A DNA stretch of 64,000 nt from Macrotis lagotis (lineage: Eukaryota > Chordata > Mammalia > Peramelemorphia > Peramelidae), in contig NC_133661.1 of assembly GCF_037893015.1 (NCBI RefSeq), forward strand, positions 226,953,157 to 227,017,156. Reading direction: 5' to 3'. The translations under genes and the position numbers were made by a program. Position 1 is the first letter of the stretch; each line of letters starts with the position of its first letter. The notes beneath the pieces are model-generated. The model was not told the origin of the DNA. It saw only the letters and a list, made by a program, of their open reading frames with translations, and did not search any database. Below are positions 11,291-23,741 of this stretch, piece by piece.

Positions 11291-13013
11291 GCACCATGGT
11301 GGTAGCAAGGTCAGAGGAGAGAAAATGGCATAGAGGAGAAAGGTTATGAAGATAGGTTTGATAAGAGTTCTCTATCAGCTACTTACTGCCTTTATTACTT
11401 TGACCAGGCTTCTTCTCTAGACTCTAGTTTCCTTATTTATAAAACAGGGAAGTTGGATTAAATTATCGTGTTATCCCTTATAGCTCTATATCCTATGATA
11501 AGATTCAATGCCTAGAATAGATTCTTTTTGCTCTACTCCTTTTTTAGTACAGGTAGATCAGGGTTCACAGGTGTGGTCTTATAACTAGTCAGGATAGCAG
11601 AGACTCTAAGGCACAGCAAGTTCCTGACAGAGAGCTAGAGCTTCTTGAAGTATATTACTCTAAAATCCCTTACAGAACCAAAATTCTAGGATTCTGTGAC
11701 TGATGGTCAATAGAATTCATTCAATTTTTCTGGTCTAATTTTTCTATGGTTAGGTTTTGCAATGTCTAAAATCAGGAAGGTCTACCCACTTCTAGATGGT
11801 TGACCCAAATATTGTTTTAGATTTCTATTGTTCCTTGAAGTTCCCCCTAACATGCTTGCTGAGGAAGCACTGCTCATTTCATACAGTTTTGCTCAGGAAA
11901 TGGGGAACCACATAGGACAACTGACTATTTCTGTTTGGTTTCTATTGATTAACTATGAGAGAATGGATTTTCTAGTACTAATGAACCCTCACCAGTATCT
12001 TTCCCATTGTTAATCAGCAAATAGTTTCAATTACCTTTTAGAAAAGAGTATTTGCTAAGGTATAAGTAAATAAGTAAGAATTATTGGCGTAAAACATTTT
12101 ATACCCAAAATCCCTGGGGAAAACTGAGATTAACTTAAAGTACCAGAATGGTACAGCATACACAGAGGGAACATTAAATGTGTTATCTTCTACTGATCCC
12201 TTCACACTGATGACATGGTTGGTGAAAGGGGAAAGGAAAGAGATGGAGAAATTCTTCTTCCCAAAAGGGAGAACTCCATCACAGAGGTTTGCTCAAACTG
12301 GAATTCTCAACTCATGAATTTAAATCTCCCAACATTGGACTGGACACCTATGATCCAGAAGGCTGAAATTCACCTTTTAGTTAAAGCTTCCAGGAAAAGT
12401 CATTAGTTTATTTAGTTAGTCAATAGTTGTTTGTTTTTCTTTTATTGAGCCAGAGGTTTACATGTCAATGTATAAACAATCTTCTTTATACATTATATCC
12501 CTTGATTAATTCTGGAATTCAATCAAAGAGACATTTTTCATCTGATAAAGGTAAGAGTGAAGAGAATTTTGTTAATTGAAATGAGCATAGGCAAAATTCC
12601 ATTTCTTTCACTCACACAAGTACAGGAATATCCTATTTTATTAAGCTTCATTTTATTGCACTTTGCAGATATTATTGGGGGGTTAAATATATATATATAT
12701 ATGTATATGTACATTGAAGACTTATTAAGTAAATAAATTAATTGAAGACCACCATAGCCTAGTAGTATCATGCATTGCTGGAGCCAAATAATTTATCACC
12801 TTGTGGTCAGTCATCTGTTCAAAGTTTCTCCAAACTTAGTTATACCATTTCTCAGAAGATAGAAGTAGATTGTCACTGGGTCCATATTGAAAACTTTTCC
12901 AGATTGTTTGGATCTGTCCAAATTGCACTTCGTTGGCACAACCTTCAAAAACTCAGGTTGACCAACACACCAAAATGAGGCAGTGAGAGCAATCTTTTAA
13001 AGAAGGAACAGAC

Positions 13014-13371
13014 ATTTTTTTTTTAAGCAAGGCAAATGGGGTTAGGTTAAGTGCCTTGCCCAAGGCCACACAGCTAGGTAATTATTAAGTGTCTGAGACC
13101 AGATTTGAACTCAGGTACTCCTGACTCCAGGGCCGGTGCTCTATCCACTGAGCCACCTGGCTGCCCTCCACTGTGCCACCTAGCTACCCAACTGTGCCAC
13201 CTAGCCACCCAGGAACAGACTTTTTTTAGGTTTTTGTAAGGCAAACAGGGTTAAGTGGCTTGCCCAAGGCCATACGGCTAGGTAATTATTAAGTGTATGA
13301 GACCGGATTTGAACCCAGGTACTCCTGACTCCAGGGCCAGTGCTTTATCCACTACGCCATCTAGCCGCCCC
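13014..13371 (-). repeat. Two WSINE1-like SINEs in tandem with repeated head fragments between them
   Basis: One reversed SINE spans about 13014-13166 and a second spans 13221-13371. Between them (13167-13210) the SINE head is repeated twice as 'actgtgccacctagctaccc' and 'actgtgccacctagccaccc'. The sequence 'gaacagac' flanks both elements, at 13006-13013, 13213-13220 and (as gaaacagac) 13372-13380. The shared flank indicates repeated insertion at one site, or unequal exchange after a single insertion. Confidence 0.85.
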
Positions 13372-13689
13372 GAAACAGACATTTTTGATAGGAAATATCC
13401 ATATGAAAAAATATACATATGAAAAATTAAAGAAGAAAAAGGAGAAAGTTTCTTCAATTTTGGTTTGTATTGCAATTCTGTTATTTTCTGAATGGGACCA
13501 CTTGAGGCATCACTTCACTTGCAGCTTTAGCTGATTCTTCCTAAAAATGAAGATATGATCTCTAAGGTTCTTTCTGATTCTAATATTCTGTTTCTGAGAA
13601 ACAAACAAACAAAAACAGCTTATATTATTGTAGAAAAGTACTTTTGCTCATTTTATTGCATTCATTCTTCTTAATAGTACAATTGAGGC

Positions 13690-13815
13690 AAGGAAGACAG
13701 CTATTATTACTTCATTTCACAAATTAAGAAAGTTAGACTCAGAGGATTTAGTGACTAGCAAAGTGCTAGAATTAAGATTTGAACCCAGGTCAGTTGACTC
13801 CAAGCTTATTCTACC
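13690..13815 (-). repeat. MIR-related SINE
   Basis: It contains 'tttcacaaattaagaaagtt', 'gactcagaggatttagtgac' and 'tttgaacccaggtcagttga' in reversed-core orientation. Confidence 0.65.
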
Positions 13816-14047
13816 ACATCATAATGGCCACTGTCTACACATGCAGATGTAGCAGTCATCCTTTCCAAAGTAGGTTCCACCGAGTGAAAATGTCAGTTTT
13901 GTGGCTGCCCCGGCCCCTTCCATTTTGTATATCCTGTTACCATCTTGGATTGCCTCTTGTGGTTGGTCTCAAGCTTTTGCTTCTTAAAAAGTGGGTAGGT
14001 GGGAGTAGGGGGGTAGAGAGAGAAAGAATCCTCTCCCTGGGACCAGG

Positions 14048-14285
14048 TTTTGTTGTTGTTCCGTCATATCTGACTCTCTTTGTGACCTCCTTTGGGACTT
14101 TCTTGGCAAAAACACTGGAGTAGTTGCCATTTCCTTCTTCAACTCATTTTATATATGAGAAAACTAAGACAAACAAGGTTAAGTGACTTGCTTGGGGTCA
14201 TACAGCTTAAGCGTCTGAGGTTTGATTTGAACTCAGCTCTTCCTGACTCCAGACCTGATGCTCTATGTATCACCAAGCTTCCCCA
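14048..14285 (-). repeat. Marsupial SINE, long form
   Basis: The reversed copy begins 'ttgttgttgttccgtcatat', continues 'tttgtgacctcctttgggac' and 'aaggttaagtgacttgcttg', and ends at the head 'ctatgtatcaccaagcttcc'. Confidence 0.8.
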
Positions 14286-15239
14286 GGAACCAAGTTTAGA
14301 TGTGGGCTAAAGAAGTTTGGGATGATTTCAAGTATGATTAGAAGGCTTTTATACTCCCTCAAAAGTCTTCCCACACACTGATGGTTGCCTGAAGTTCCTC
14401 CATTTAAACTGTGTTGCTATGGCAATGTGTTACTTTAGGCAGTGTGGGATAATGGATAGAAGGAAACCTAGATTTGAGACCTGTCTCTAACTCATACTAA
14501 TGTGTGACCCTAGGCAAGTCACCAGTTCTCAGAGCCCTGAGTAGATTGACTAAGACTCTCTAAGTTGCAGAGGAATTATCAACTTACTCTAGAACAGGAA
14601 ATTTCCTCTCCTGGAATTTTCTAATGCCAATAGAAGCACAGATCATGTCCCCACCTCACTTGAACATAAGCCTTTGGTCCTGGGTAAAAGTACAACCCCA
14701 CCCCAGGGGAGGAGGTTGAAGTATCACTCATTGACACCTTCCTTTCTTCCTTCTCAGAGCCTCTTTTACAATAGGTTTTTATGGAGTGCCATAAAGGCTT
14801 GAGTATCCAGAAAGGGGAACACCACTGGTGAAGCAAGGAAAAGGGTGTAGAAAAAGGAAACTTGGTACATTGGGGACAACCAGTTCCTCCACAGTCTAGA
14901 AGGTGGAGGTGGGGAGGAGAAAGGGGCTGCCTCTGCCCTGATTCTTATAGCTCAATTCCTCCCCCTCCCCACCCCTATTCCTAAAAGCCACTAGTCCATT
15001 TGCCAATGGCAGTTCTGAGTACCTAATTTTTGCCATGCATTTGGCAGCTGTGACTGAATAACAGTGAAAAGATGTCAATTTTCCTGTGGCATTTTGTGAC
15101 ACTAGGGACTTTTACCAATGAATTTAAATGGGTGACTGAAAAAATTCTCAGGAAAAAAAAAGTAAAAAATGTTCAATTCACTTGAATTTAAAGTAGGGCA
15201 AGGAGAGGCGATAAATTTTAGCATGGGAAAAGGAGAACA

Positions 15240-15375
15240 TAAGATCACAGATACAGAGCTGAAGGGACCTGTTTCCATCTAGTTCAATTATATAGATGAG
15301 GAAACTGAGGCACAGGGCAGTTAAGTAATTTACCTAAAGTTAGACAGATAGTAAGCTATAGAGGGGTTGAATTTA
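15240..15375. repeat. MIR-type SINE
   Basis: The core 'gagctgaagggacctgtttc', 'tagatgaggaaactgaggca' and 'gttaagtaatttacctaaag' is readable. Confidence 0.65.
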
Positions 15376-15639
15376 AACTGAGAGGAGGTCAATTGATCTT
15401 TCCTCTGTACCACACTTTTCACCTCTCCAAAGACTGGGGAGAATCTGACATCTGATATCTGACCATTCCAATATGTCTGATCCTGCTCCAAAAATTTAAA
15501 GGCTATATTGTTTAACAAGACCCTTATTTTGGTGACTTTAAAGGATTTCTAGACAGCTACAGAAATCACTGTCTCAAGGTCTACACTTGTAGCTCAAGAA
15601 ATATGTTGTATGATCGGTATAGATTTATACAGAACTGGA

Positions 15640-15975
15640 TTAGCTAATCAGGAGAACTGGGTTCTAGACCCAGCTTTATGACTTGGTGCAAATGATTTCC
15701 ATTTCTGAGTTTCCATTTCCTCATCTGTACAATGAGGGACTTGCACTGGAAGGGCCCTTCCAGCTCTAGCATCCTAGGGAATAGTATAGCTCAAAGGGAA
15801 GAATCGTGGTCTTGTGGTCAGCAAAACCAGATTCAACTTGTGACCCCAGGCAAGCTATTAATTCCTCTGTAAAATGGAGTTAATTATACTTGCTCTACCT
15901 AGTTCACAAGATTGTTGTGAAGATTAAATATTTGTAAAGTGCTTTGTTAATCATAAAACATAATACAACTATCAG
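15640..15975 (+). repeat. Two adjacent MIR-type SINE fragments
   Basis: The first copy (about 15640-15778) has 'ttctagacccagctttatga' and 'tttcctcatctgtacaatga'. The second (about 15790-15970) has 'gtgaccccaggcaagc', 'cctctgtaaaatggagttaa' and 'gattaaatatttgtaaagtg'. Confidence 0.7.
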
Positions 15976-17029
15976 CTATGATGATTATGTCTAAAATGGA
16001 AATAATATTTTCACTATTTGCCTCACGAGGATGTGAGTAAAGCATTTTGGAATCAAAAAGTGTCATTGAAATGTGAATTGTTTTTATTATTATCTACTAA
16101 GGTCTCTTCCAGCTTAACATTCTACAATCCCATGACTGCCAATTTTGTTAACTCTGATTGGCACTTTTACATAGTCTTGAGGGTGATTGTTTCTATTAAT
16201 ACCAATATCCAATTTTAAAATTCACATCCTCTTTTTTGATCTATATATGAAATAGAGTGCTACAAGTTAGAGACACTGGAATGTCCAATATGTTTTGCTT
16301 ATTTTTCAAAGGGAAATAAGTACATACATGGAAAATTACAAGCCTACCAAGCCTTGGTAAGCAATGTTTGAGGAGAATATCTATTTGCAAGCAACTGGAA
16401 GCAGATGGGGTGGGGGGTGGGGGTGCTGAATTGTAGTCTACACCAATTTGTCAAAAAATAATCAGGTCAGCCAAACCTTATTTCCTTTCTTAACAACGTA
16501 ATTGAATTGCAGATGGTAAAAGCAGAATATGGGGTATAACTTGACTTTTGAAAAGGCTTTTAGTAATAGTTTACATGATCTATTCACTGGACAATTACTG
16601 AAATATGGCTGAAAGGCACTTAACGTGTTTGGAAGTGATATAAAGTTGGCAAGAGCTATGATCATTTTGAAGGCCTATATTATAATTCCAGGTGATCTGA
16701 GCCAATCAGAGGAATCCCCACATAGTGCCCATTAGCTACTTTTCAGGTTCAGCATAGTTGTTTGGAGAGTAATAACTATTCAAAACTCATGGCCCAAGAC
16801 CCCAAATGTTGTATTATTCTACTGTTGAATCATATCAGAAACAAATAATACAGTGGGAAAAAAAGCATTTGGTTGAGAAATATAACTATGGAAATGAAGT
16901 AGTAAAATGTTCTCTTCTCTATGTACAATGTCTTTATACCTTCAGGGGTATTATTAATTCCCCTGTACTTCTAGGGAGATGGGGTGGGTACAGTTGCTTT
17001 AGATTTTTCAGTCCCAGTGGATCCTTAGC

Positions 17030-17210
17030 TGTTGTTCCCTGAGACCCCATTTGGGGTTTTTCTTGGCAGAGATACTACAATGGTTTACTGTTTTCTTTTT
17101 CAGCTCATGAGGAAACTGAGGTAAATAGGACTAAGTGACTTGCCCAGGGTCATATAGCTAAGTGTCTGGGTATGGATTTGAGCTCATGTCTTCCTGACTC
17201 CAAGTTATCA
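17030..17210 (-). repeat. Marsupial SINE, long form
   Basis: The reversed text is 'gagaccccatttggggtttt', 'tcttggcagagatactacaa', 'gaggaaactgaggtaaatag' and 'catgtcttcctgactccaag'. Confidence 0.8.
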
Positions 17211-17686
17211 AAATACAGACTCAATAAGGTGGTTCAAGGACACCATGTTCATAACATTCCAGGTTAACAAGCTTTTATTAAGTGCCTACTATATTTCAGG
17301 TCCTGGCTAAGTTTCATTTTCTCTTTGCTCACTCCTACCAGAAATCCACATTGCACTTCATTCACCTCTGCTTTTGTAAGCCTCCTACTTTGTAGTGCGC
17401 TCCCTCACCAATGAGCATGCATTTTAATCCTATGACCACAGTGAGAGTTAATGTACACCTCAAGTATTGTAGAAGATAAGACTCCAGAAAAATTTCCTAA
17501 TGAATGATGCCCTCTTTGCCTCAAGCACCATGAGAAATGAAACCCTCAGGTATTCTCTCTAAACTCTGACAAGATTGGGGAGGGGGATGTTTTGTAATTA
17601 ATATAAAGTGAATGATTTTTAAAATTTCAATTACCTTGGGATCATAGAATTTTTTAGAACTGGAAATAACCTTAAAGATCACAATT

Positions 17687-17858
17687 TGAGGAACGGCTAG
17701 GTGGCGTAGTGGATAAAGCACCAGCCTTGGAGTTAGGAGTACCTGGGTTCAAAGCCGGTCTCAGACAATAATTACCTAGCTGTGTGGCCTTGGGCAAGTC
17801 ACTTAACCCCATTTGCCTTGCAAAAACCTAAAAAACAAAACAAAATAAAAATAAAAAC
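17687..17858 (+). repeat. WSINE1-like SINE with perfect 13-bp target-site duplication
   Basis: The element is full length, from 'gaacggctaggtggcgtag' to an A-rich tail. It is flanked by identical 'aaagatcacaatt' at 17674-17686 and 17859-17871. The intact duplication marks it as one of the younger insertions. Confidence 0.95.
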
Positions 17859-18292
17859 AAAGATCACAATTCAGGGGTCCCATAGAAAGATTTCAAAAAG
17901 TCTATGACCGATGGTATGCTGGAACCAGCTCACACCAGCTCACAAGAGAAAAATATTAAACATTCAGTGTGAGCATTTATTTCAGAAATTGGCAAATGCT
18001 ATAAATCAGGACTTGATTTATTGTTTTGCTGATTGTCTTGGTTTAAGAAAATGATATAGAAAAGGGTAAATGGTGCAAATTAAACAAAAGTCCATCTTCT
18101 ATGTTCAGGGAATCAGTTATTAAACATTTGCCAGCATATCTCTGAATATGATGCCACAGCTGGATACTCTAAAAAAAAGTTCAGGGAAGATGAAAAGCAT
18201 TACAATATAAATTTCTGATTATACAACTACAAATGATTAAAACAAGTTGAGGGGGTTATCTCAACTGATTAATAAAGAAATATGTGTAACAT

Positions 18293-18310
18293 ATATAGAT
18301 AGATAGATAG

Positions 18311-18351
<41 letters not shown>
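18293..18351. repeat. (GATA)n/(TA)n microsatellite
   Basis: Several TAGA/GATA units run directly into about 19 TA dinucleotides. Confidence 0.95.
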
Positions 18352-18354
<3 letters not shown>

Positions 18355-18493
18355 TTGTTCTTTGTTGGGGAGAGTGGGAAGGGAAGGAAGAAACATGTGG
18401 AATTTACAACCTTACCAAAAAGTGATTATTGAAAACTATCTTTGCACATTGTTGGAAAAATAAATTTAAAAAAAGAAAATAATACAGCTGCAT

Positions 18494-18498
<5 letters not shown>

Positions 18499-18542
<44 letters not shown>
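18499..18542. repeat. (TC)n microsatellite
   Basis: A pure TC dinucleotide run of about 22 units. Confidence 0.95.
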
Positions 18543-18545
<3 letters not shown>

Positions 18546-18699
18546 AGCTCAAATTATAAAAAAGACACTTAAAAAAGTCAGAGACATATCTAAAGACTAA
18601 CTTAAGCAACCTTTCACAAAAAACCTCAGGAAATGCAGAAGCTCAGAATGTGCTGAGGTGAGTCAAGGACGACTACAACAAAAACTTTTAAATAGATAT

Positions 18700-19262
18700 A
18701 AGGTATAATTGGAAGAGTTTCTCTTGGACTAGGAGTCAGAAAATCTGAATTTGAATCCCAGCTTGGACAGCTCACGAGCTGAATAAAGGGAAACAGGTCA
18801 TCTAACCTCTCAAACCTCATTTTCTTCCTGATCTGCATAAAGATATTTGCATCTTGTCTCACAGGCATTGTGAGGAAACCAATTTGCAAACATTCATTGC
18901 AAGTTAGTATTAATACTACTACTACTACTATTATTAATAATAATCAGCTATTTAAATAGTACTTTAAGATTTGCAAAGCACTTTACAAATATCTCATTAG
19001 ATTCTGAAAGTTAGATATTAATATTCCTATTTTACACGAAGAAAATAAATACTAGGCATGTGCTTAGTGTTTGACAAATATTTTTTGTCCTCATAACAAC
19101 CTTTAGAGGTATATATACTATTATCTTCATTTTTACAGATGAAGAAAGAGTGGCAAGGCGAAATTAAATGACTTAACCAGGGTCATACAGCTAGTAAGTG
19201 TCTGAAACCATATTTGAGCCAGCTTTTCCTGACTCTGAGTTCAGAGCTCTATCCACTGTGTT
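18700..19262. repeat. Cluster of MIR-type SINE fragments
   Basis: About 18710-18895 is a plus-orientation copy ('ggactaggagtcagaaaatc', 'tgaatttgaatcccagcttg'). About 18945-19262 is reversed copies ('gatttgcaaagcactttaca', 'gtcatacagctagtaagtgt', 'agagctctatccactgtg'). A short tac/tat triplet run lies at 18911-18942. Confidence 0.65.
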
Positions 19263-20338
19263 CATAATAACGGAAGAACAAGGAAAAATGGTCCCCCACT
19301 GCTTAGGACAGATGGTATGATATTAGCAGATGACAGAGATAAAGTACAACTATTTACCTCATTCTCCTGCTCTCTTCTCTATCAAGTATGGATCTTCAAA
19401 CCATAAAAAAGCAGAACAAGCTTAATCAAGAAGAAAACGGAATTTGAGATGCAGCATTTGCCAGAGAAACTATACTCTAGGGTAGTTGCTGTTATCCCTG
19501 AAGAATAATGCTCTTCTCCCTGAGCCCCATCCCACACATATAAAAATTACTTAGGAGGTATCCTTCCTAACTGTTAAAAAGAAAAGCAAAATAATTTGAA
19601 TAAAAATGGAAAATTATTGCCATTTTTGATGCACACTAGAGGATAAAAACATTAATAGATTGCAATATGATGTTCATAAATAATCTTACTGTAGGATGTG
19701 TGATTTGGGACAAGTTTTTCCTTCTATCTTTATTAACATGAAAACAAGACTTTAGAATATTCATTTGAATTATTCAGGTCATCACCTAATTGTGTATAAA
19801 TGTACATGAACAAGTCCACTCTAAAACAACCATGACCTAAAAACTCATTCTTGCAAGGGAGATGTAACTTTTTCCTCTTGTGTCATGAGACATTAAATGC
19901 CAGGACAATACCCCCTGCTTTAAATTCATTTCAAATGGGAGGCTTGCAAGGATGATGGAATTCTTCTCTGATACCTTAGCTTGAGGCTCCAAGATGAGAT
20001 TCGAATTTCTAGAAAACAGAAATCTTCATTTCCTTCTAAGGCATCCTGATTCATTGATTCCTGCCACTTTGCTCAGCTCAGAGCCTCTGCTCAAAGTAGA
20101 AATGTACATTTTCTCTTTTTACCCCCCTCTAAAGAAAAAAGAGCTTTGGAAACCTGATGACGTGGTCACTTCATTTGATCTCACCCAGCTCCCACGAGAG
20201 CTTTCTATTTCTGTTGGATCCCTGGGACAAAGATGGAAAGTAAGCTGACCAGCCTTTTAATCACCAGTTTCTGTCCTCTGTTCCAATATTGTATCACTTT
20301 TAATAGCAAGATGAACATCTACCCCCCATCCTCCCTCC

Positions 20339-20340
<2 letters not shown>

Positions 20341-20402
<62 letters not shown>
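20341..20402. repeat. (AC)n microsatellite, 31 units
   Basis: A pure AC dinucleotide run of 62 bases, flanked by C-rich sequence. Confidence 0.97.
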
Positions 20403-20404
<2 letters not shown>

Positions 20405-20654
20405 CTACCCCCAGTGTAACTGCGGATTTAAAAATAATTTCATCAGCTCAGAGCACAGACTCCTAAATTCTAGTCTCAACCATCTGTAAAACAGAGGGGT
20501 AAACCACTGTAAAACAGTGATCTCCCAGGTCCCTATAGCAGAGGTGACCATTACATGACCCACAGGCAGCCTGGAACTCATACTCACTAAGTACAAACCA
20601 AAGCAAAACAAAGTGTAATTGGGAAATACTTAACAAAACAAATAAAAATACAAT

Positions 20655-21000
20655 GTTAGTGCTGAGTTGTGGCTGCACTTCATGACCCCAAGGACCTACC
20701 TTCCATAGTTTTCTTGGCAAAAAATACTAGAGTGATTTGTCGTTTCCTTCTCCAGTGGATTATGGCGAATAGTTTAAGAGACTTGCCCAGGGTCATACAT
20801 CTAATGAGTGTATGAGTTGGATTTGAACTCAGGCCTTCCAGCTTCTAGACCCAATGCCCTATCTACTGAGCTACCTAGCTGGTTCCTAGACAAAGAGGTT
20901 AAGTGCTTGCCCAAGATTACACAGCTGGTAGGTGTCTGAGGTTGAATTTGAACTCTGGTCTTTTGGACTCCCTGCCTAGTACTCTTATCTACTGAGCCTT
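20655..21000 (-). repeat. Two reversed SINE copies end to end
   Basis: About 20655-20882 is a long-form copy ('tcatgaccccaaggacctac', 'cttggcaaaaaatactagag', 'tctactgagctacctagctg'). About 20886-21000 is a second, partial copy starting inside the body ('aagaggttaagtgcttgccc', 'tctggtcttttggactccct'). Confidence 0.75.
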
Positions 21001-21409
21001 CAAGCTTCTCCCAAAATAGACCAGAACATAAATAATATATAATACATGGTTTTCTAAGCCAATCTGCAGTCCATGTAGATCCTTATATAGGGGCTGGTGA
21101 CCTCCCTATTTGACTCTAACAGCCCTGCTCTGTGGCATCACTGTATTCTCTGAGGCTGCAATTTTTTGAATTTTAAAATCAAAATGAAGCTTAAGAAAGA
21201 TCTAAAGTGTTAGAGTTGGTTCCCAGATCATGGAAGCTGCTCCCTTTCTTTGTACCAGAGTTCAGACTCCTGGACCCAGGTGGGAGGTAGACTGCTGACA
21301 AAGTTCTGAGTCTGAAGAACTAGTCTCAGTGTCATCTTTGCCATTTGCTATCTGGGGGACCATGGACAAAAGTTGTTTCTCCTTTTTGGGCCTGTATTTC
21401 CTCATCTGG

Positions 21410-21905
21410 TCAGCTAGGTAGTGCAGTGGACACTAGACCAGATGGCAGGAATACCAGAGTTCAAATCTGGCTGCAAATACTTATTAGCTATGTGACCCTG
21501 AATAAAATCACTTAACCTCTCAGCTATTCTATCTGTAAAATAGGGGTGATAATAATAGCACCTGACTTACAAGGTTGTTGCTAATAACATGTAAAGCACT
21601 TTGCAAACCTTATGACACTTCTATAAATGTCAGTCTGTTATTATTATTATTATTATATGTAAAATGAGGCATTTGATTATTGTTGTTCAGTCATTTCAGT
21701 TGTGTCGGACTCTACGTGACCCATTTGGGATTTTCTTGGCAGAGATACTGGAGAAGATTCCTTCTCTGGCTCATTTTACATGAGGAAAAGGAGGGGTTAA
21801 GTGACTTGTCCAGGATGACAGTTATTAAATGTCTGAGACTAGATTTGAACTCAGGAACAAGAATCTTGACCGCACATCTGTCTGGCCCTCTATCCAATGG
21901 GCCAC
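21410..21905. repeat. Pair of SINEs in opposite orientation
   Basis: About 21410-21645 is a plus copy ('cagctaggtagtgcagtgga', 'tctggctgcaaatacttatt') and ends in a (tta)n run. About 21676-21905 is a minus long-form copy ('tgttgttcagtcatttcagt', 'atccaatgggccacctcca'). The pair forms an inverted repeat that could fold in RNA. Confidence 0.75.
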
Positions 21906-22502
21906 CTCCATAGTCTTTAAGGTCTCTTTCAACTCTTATTCCTATAATTCTATGATTCTTAGTCTAGAAGACATCAAAAAGTTCAACCCAAACATGGCAT
22001 TCTGAACTGTCATCTGCTAGACCACCTCCAAGAGATGGGAATTGCTTTCTCTGTACTCAAAGATGGACACAGGTGAACAACTCCTGCCTCTCCTCACAAA
22101 ACATCATATTAAGCCATAGGTCAACCAAAAGCTTGAAAAGAGAAAAATGACCTGTACTTGACGGGGGCACAGATATCCAGTGACCCAGAAGAGACCCATC
22201 CTTTAGTTCTGACAAAGAATACATTGCCATATAGAGTAGATGTATCATTGCATTGCAAATTGGAGAATCTTGGACTATTTAATCTCCTTGATCCTAAATC
22301 CTATATTTAAAAAAGGGTTCTCTCATAGGATATCCCAAAATGCCAATTCTTAGCATTCTTGGTGATACTCACATGTCAGCAGCATCATATGGCTAAACAA
22401 CCATATAATCATACCATTTAATATCAAATTAATTTGAACTTAAAAGATTCATAGTATCTTAGTGCTGGAAGAAAACTTTTAGTTCAAGGTCCTCATTTTG
22501 TA

Positions 22503-22715
22503 GGAGCAGCTAGGTGGCACAGTAGACAGAACACAGAGTTCAAGTTTTGCTTCAGACACTAGCTGGGTGACCCTGGGCAAGTCATTTGCCCAATTTCCTC
22601 ATCTATTAAACGAGTTATAGAAGGAAATAGCAAACCTCTCCAGTATCTTTGCCAAGAAAACTCCAAATCGGGACCCAAAGAGTCAGACACGACTGATCCA
22701 ACTAATCATTTGTAG
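22503..22715 (+). repeat. Marsupial SINE, long form
   Basis: The phrases 'gagcagctaggtggcacagt', 'agctgggtgaccctgggcaa', 'gccaagaaaactccaaatcg' and 'agtcagacacgactgatcca' are readable in order. Confidence 0.85.
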
Positions 22716-23735
22716 ATGGAACCCAGACTGGTAAAGTAACTTGTCTTTGGCAATTACCCACTGGCATTAAGTAGGATCACAGGAGACTGCAAAGAAGCTG
22801 ACTTCATTTAGTTCAACTCTTCACTTTGTAGTAAAAGGAAAACTTAAGTCTAGAGAAAATGAAGTAACTTTCCCAAAGCAGAGCTGAAATTCATATCTAG
22901 ATCTTGATTCCAAACCCAGTGACCATAGCTGCAGTATTCATACCTAAATCTTAACTCCAAATGTTCCAACACATTCCAATTGTCTACCAAAACACAGGCT
23001 ACATAAAATGAACTGGGAAGAGATGAGTAAATTCAAATTGCCAGATAACCATCAGATACTTCTATTAAATTCATCCAGTTCAAGTGATGGAGAATCATCT
23101 AAGTCCAGCCCCTTCCCTGAAGTGTTCATTTGCCCAAGATCACTTGCCAGGTTAGTGACAGGTTTCTACTTTTTTGCAGCAAAGATAGATGATCAGAATG
23201 CTTTGAGTTACTTCCTTTTTAATCTTACAGATCAATAAATAAGTATTTGTTGATTACAGGTCAGGTTTGGCTAACAACAAAAACTTGGGGAAATGGGTTT
23301 AAAGATATGGTCTGTATCCATGAGTTTTGTTTTTTTTTTCTCCACTTATTCGGAAAAGTAGCTTAACCCATACTGAATAACCTTGACCTCAGCTGTATTC
23401 TACAATACCTCAGTTGGTTATTGGGCTCACACCAAAGCACGTTTCTAATATGAGGCCAGCACTACTGGCAAATAGGAAAGTGAGTTTTACTGTAGCTGCA
23501 TATACATTAAATCTGGTTCTACAAAGAATAGGATACTGTAAACAGTCAGCACATCAAAGTCACAGTGGATGTAGGAAAGGTTTTTACATCACTCCCCCTT
23601 TTTAGTCGGAGACCTCTAGAATTACCTTACACAGAGCATGGGTCTAACATGTGAAGTGTGAAGTGAAAGCTTTAGTTAAAAAAAAATCTAATAACCTATA
23701 GACTTCACAGTTAGAGATGAAAGGCTGCAGAAATG

Positions 23736-23741
23736 TTTATT
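23736..23741 (-). terminator. CALM1: Distal poly(A) signal AATAAA of CALM1
   Basis: The minus strand reads AATAAA about 4.0 kb after the stop codon, inside 'gtattcaataaacatttctg'. Cleavage is expected 15-25 bases further on, near 23715-23722. I recall the same ending for the long human CALM1 mRNA. Confidence 0.8.

Larger units (their letters stand above)
1..23716. other. Intergenic region downstream of CALM1; no gene recognised
   Basis: No open frame here looks like a known protein, and none has a convincing chain of splice sites. The longest frames (about 113 aa near 1562-1903 and 122 aa near 4835-5203) are low-complexity or lie over repeat fossils. The sequence consists of SINEs, L2 and L3/CR1 LINE ends, hAT-like fragments and microsatellites, listed separately. 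Between them are unique AT-rich stretches (for example 1150-1930, 2150-3590, 11300-13000, 16000-17000 and 19260-20330) in which I see no feature. In human the downstream neighbour of CALM1 is TTC7B, but no exon of it is visible here. Confidence 0.75.
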
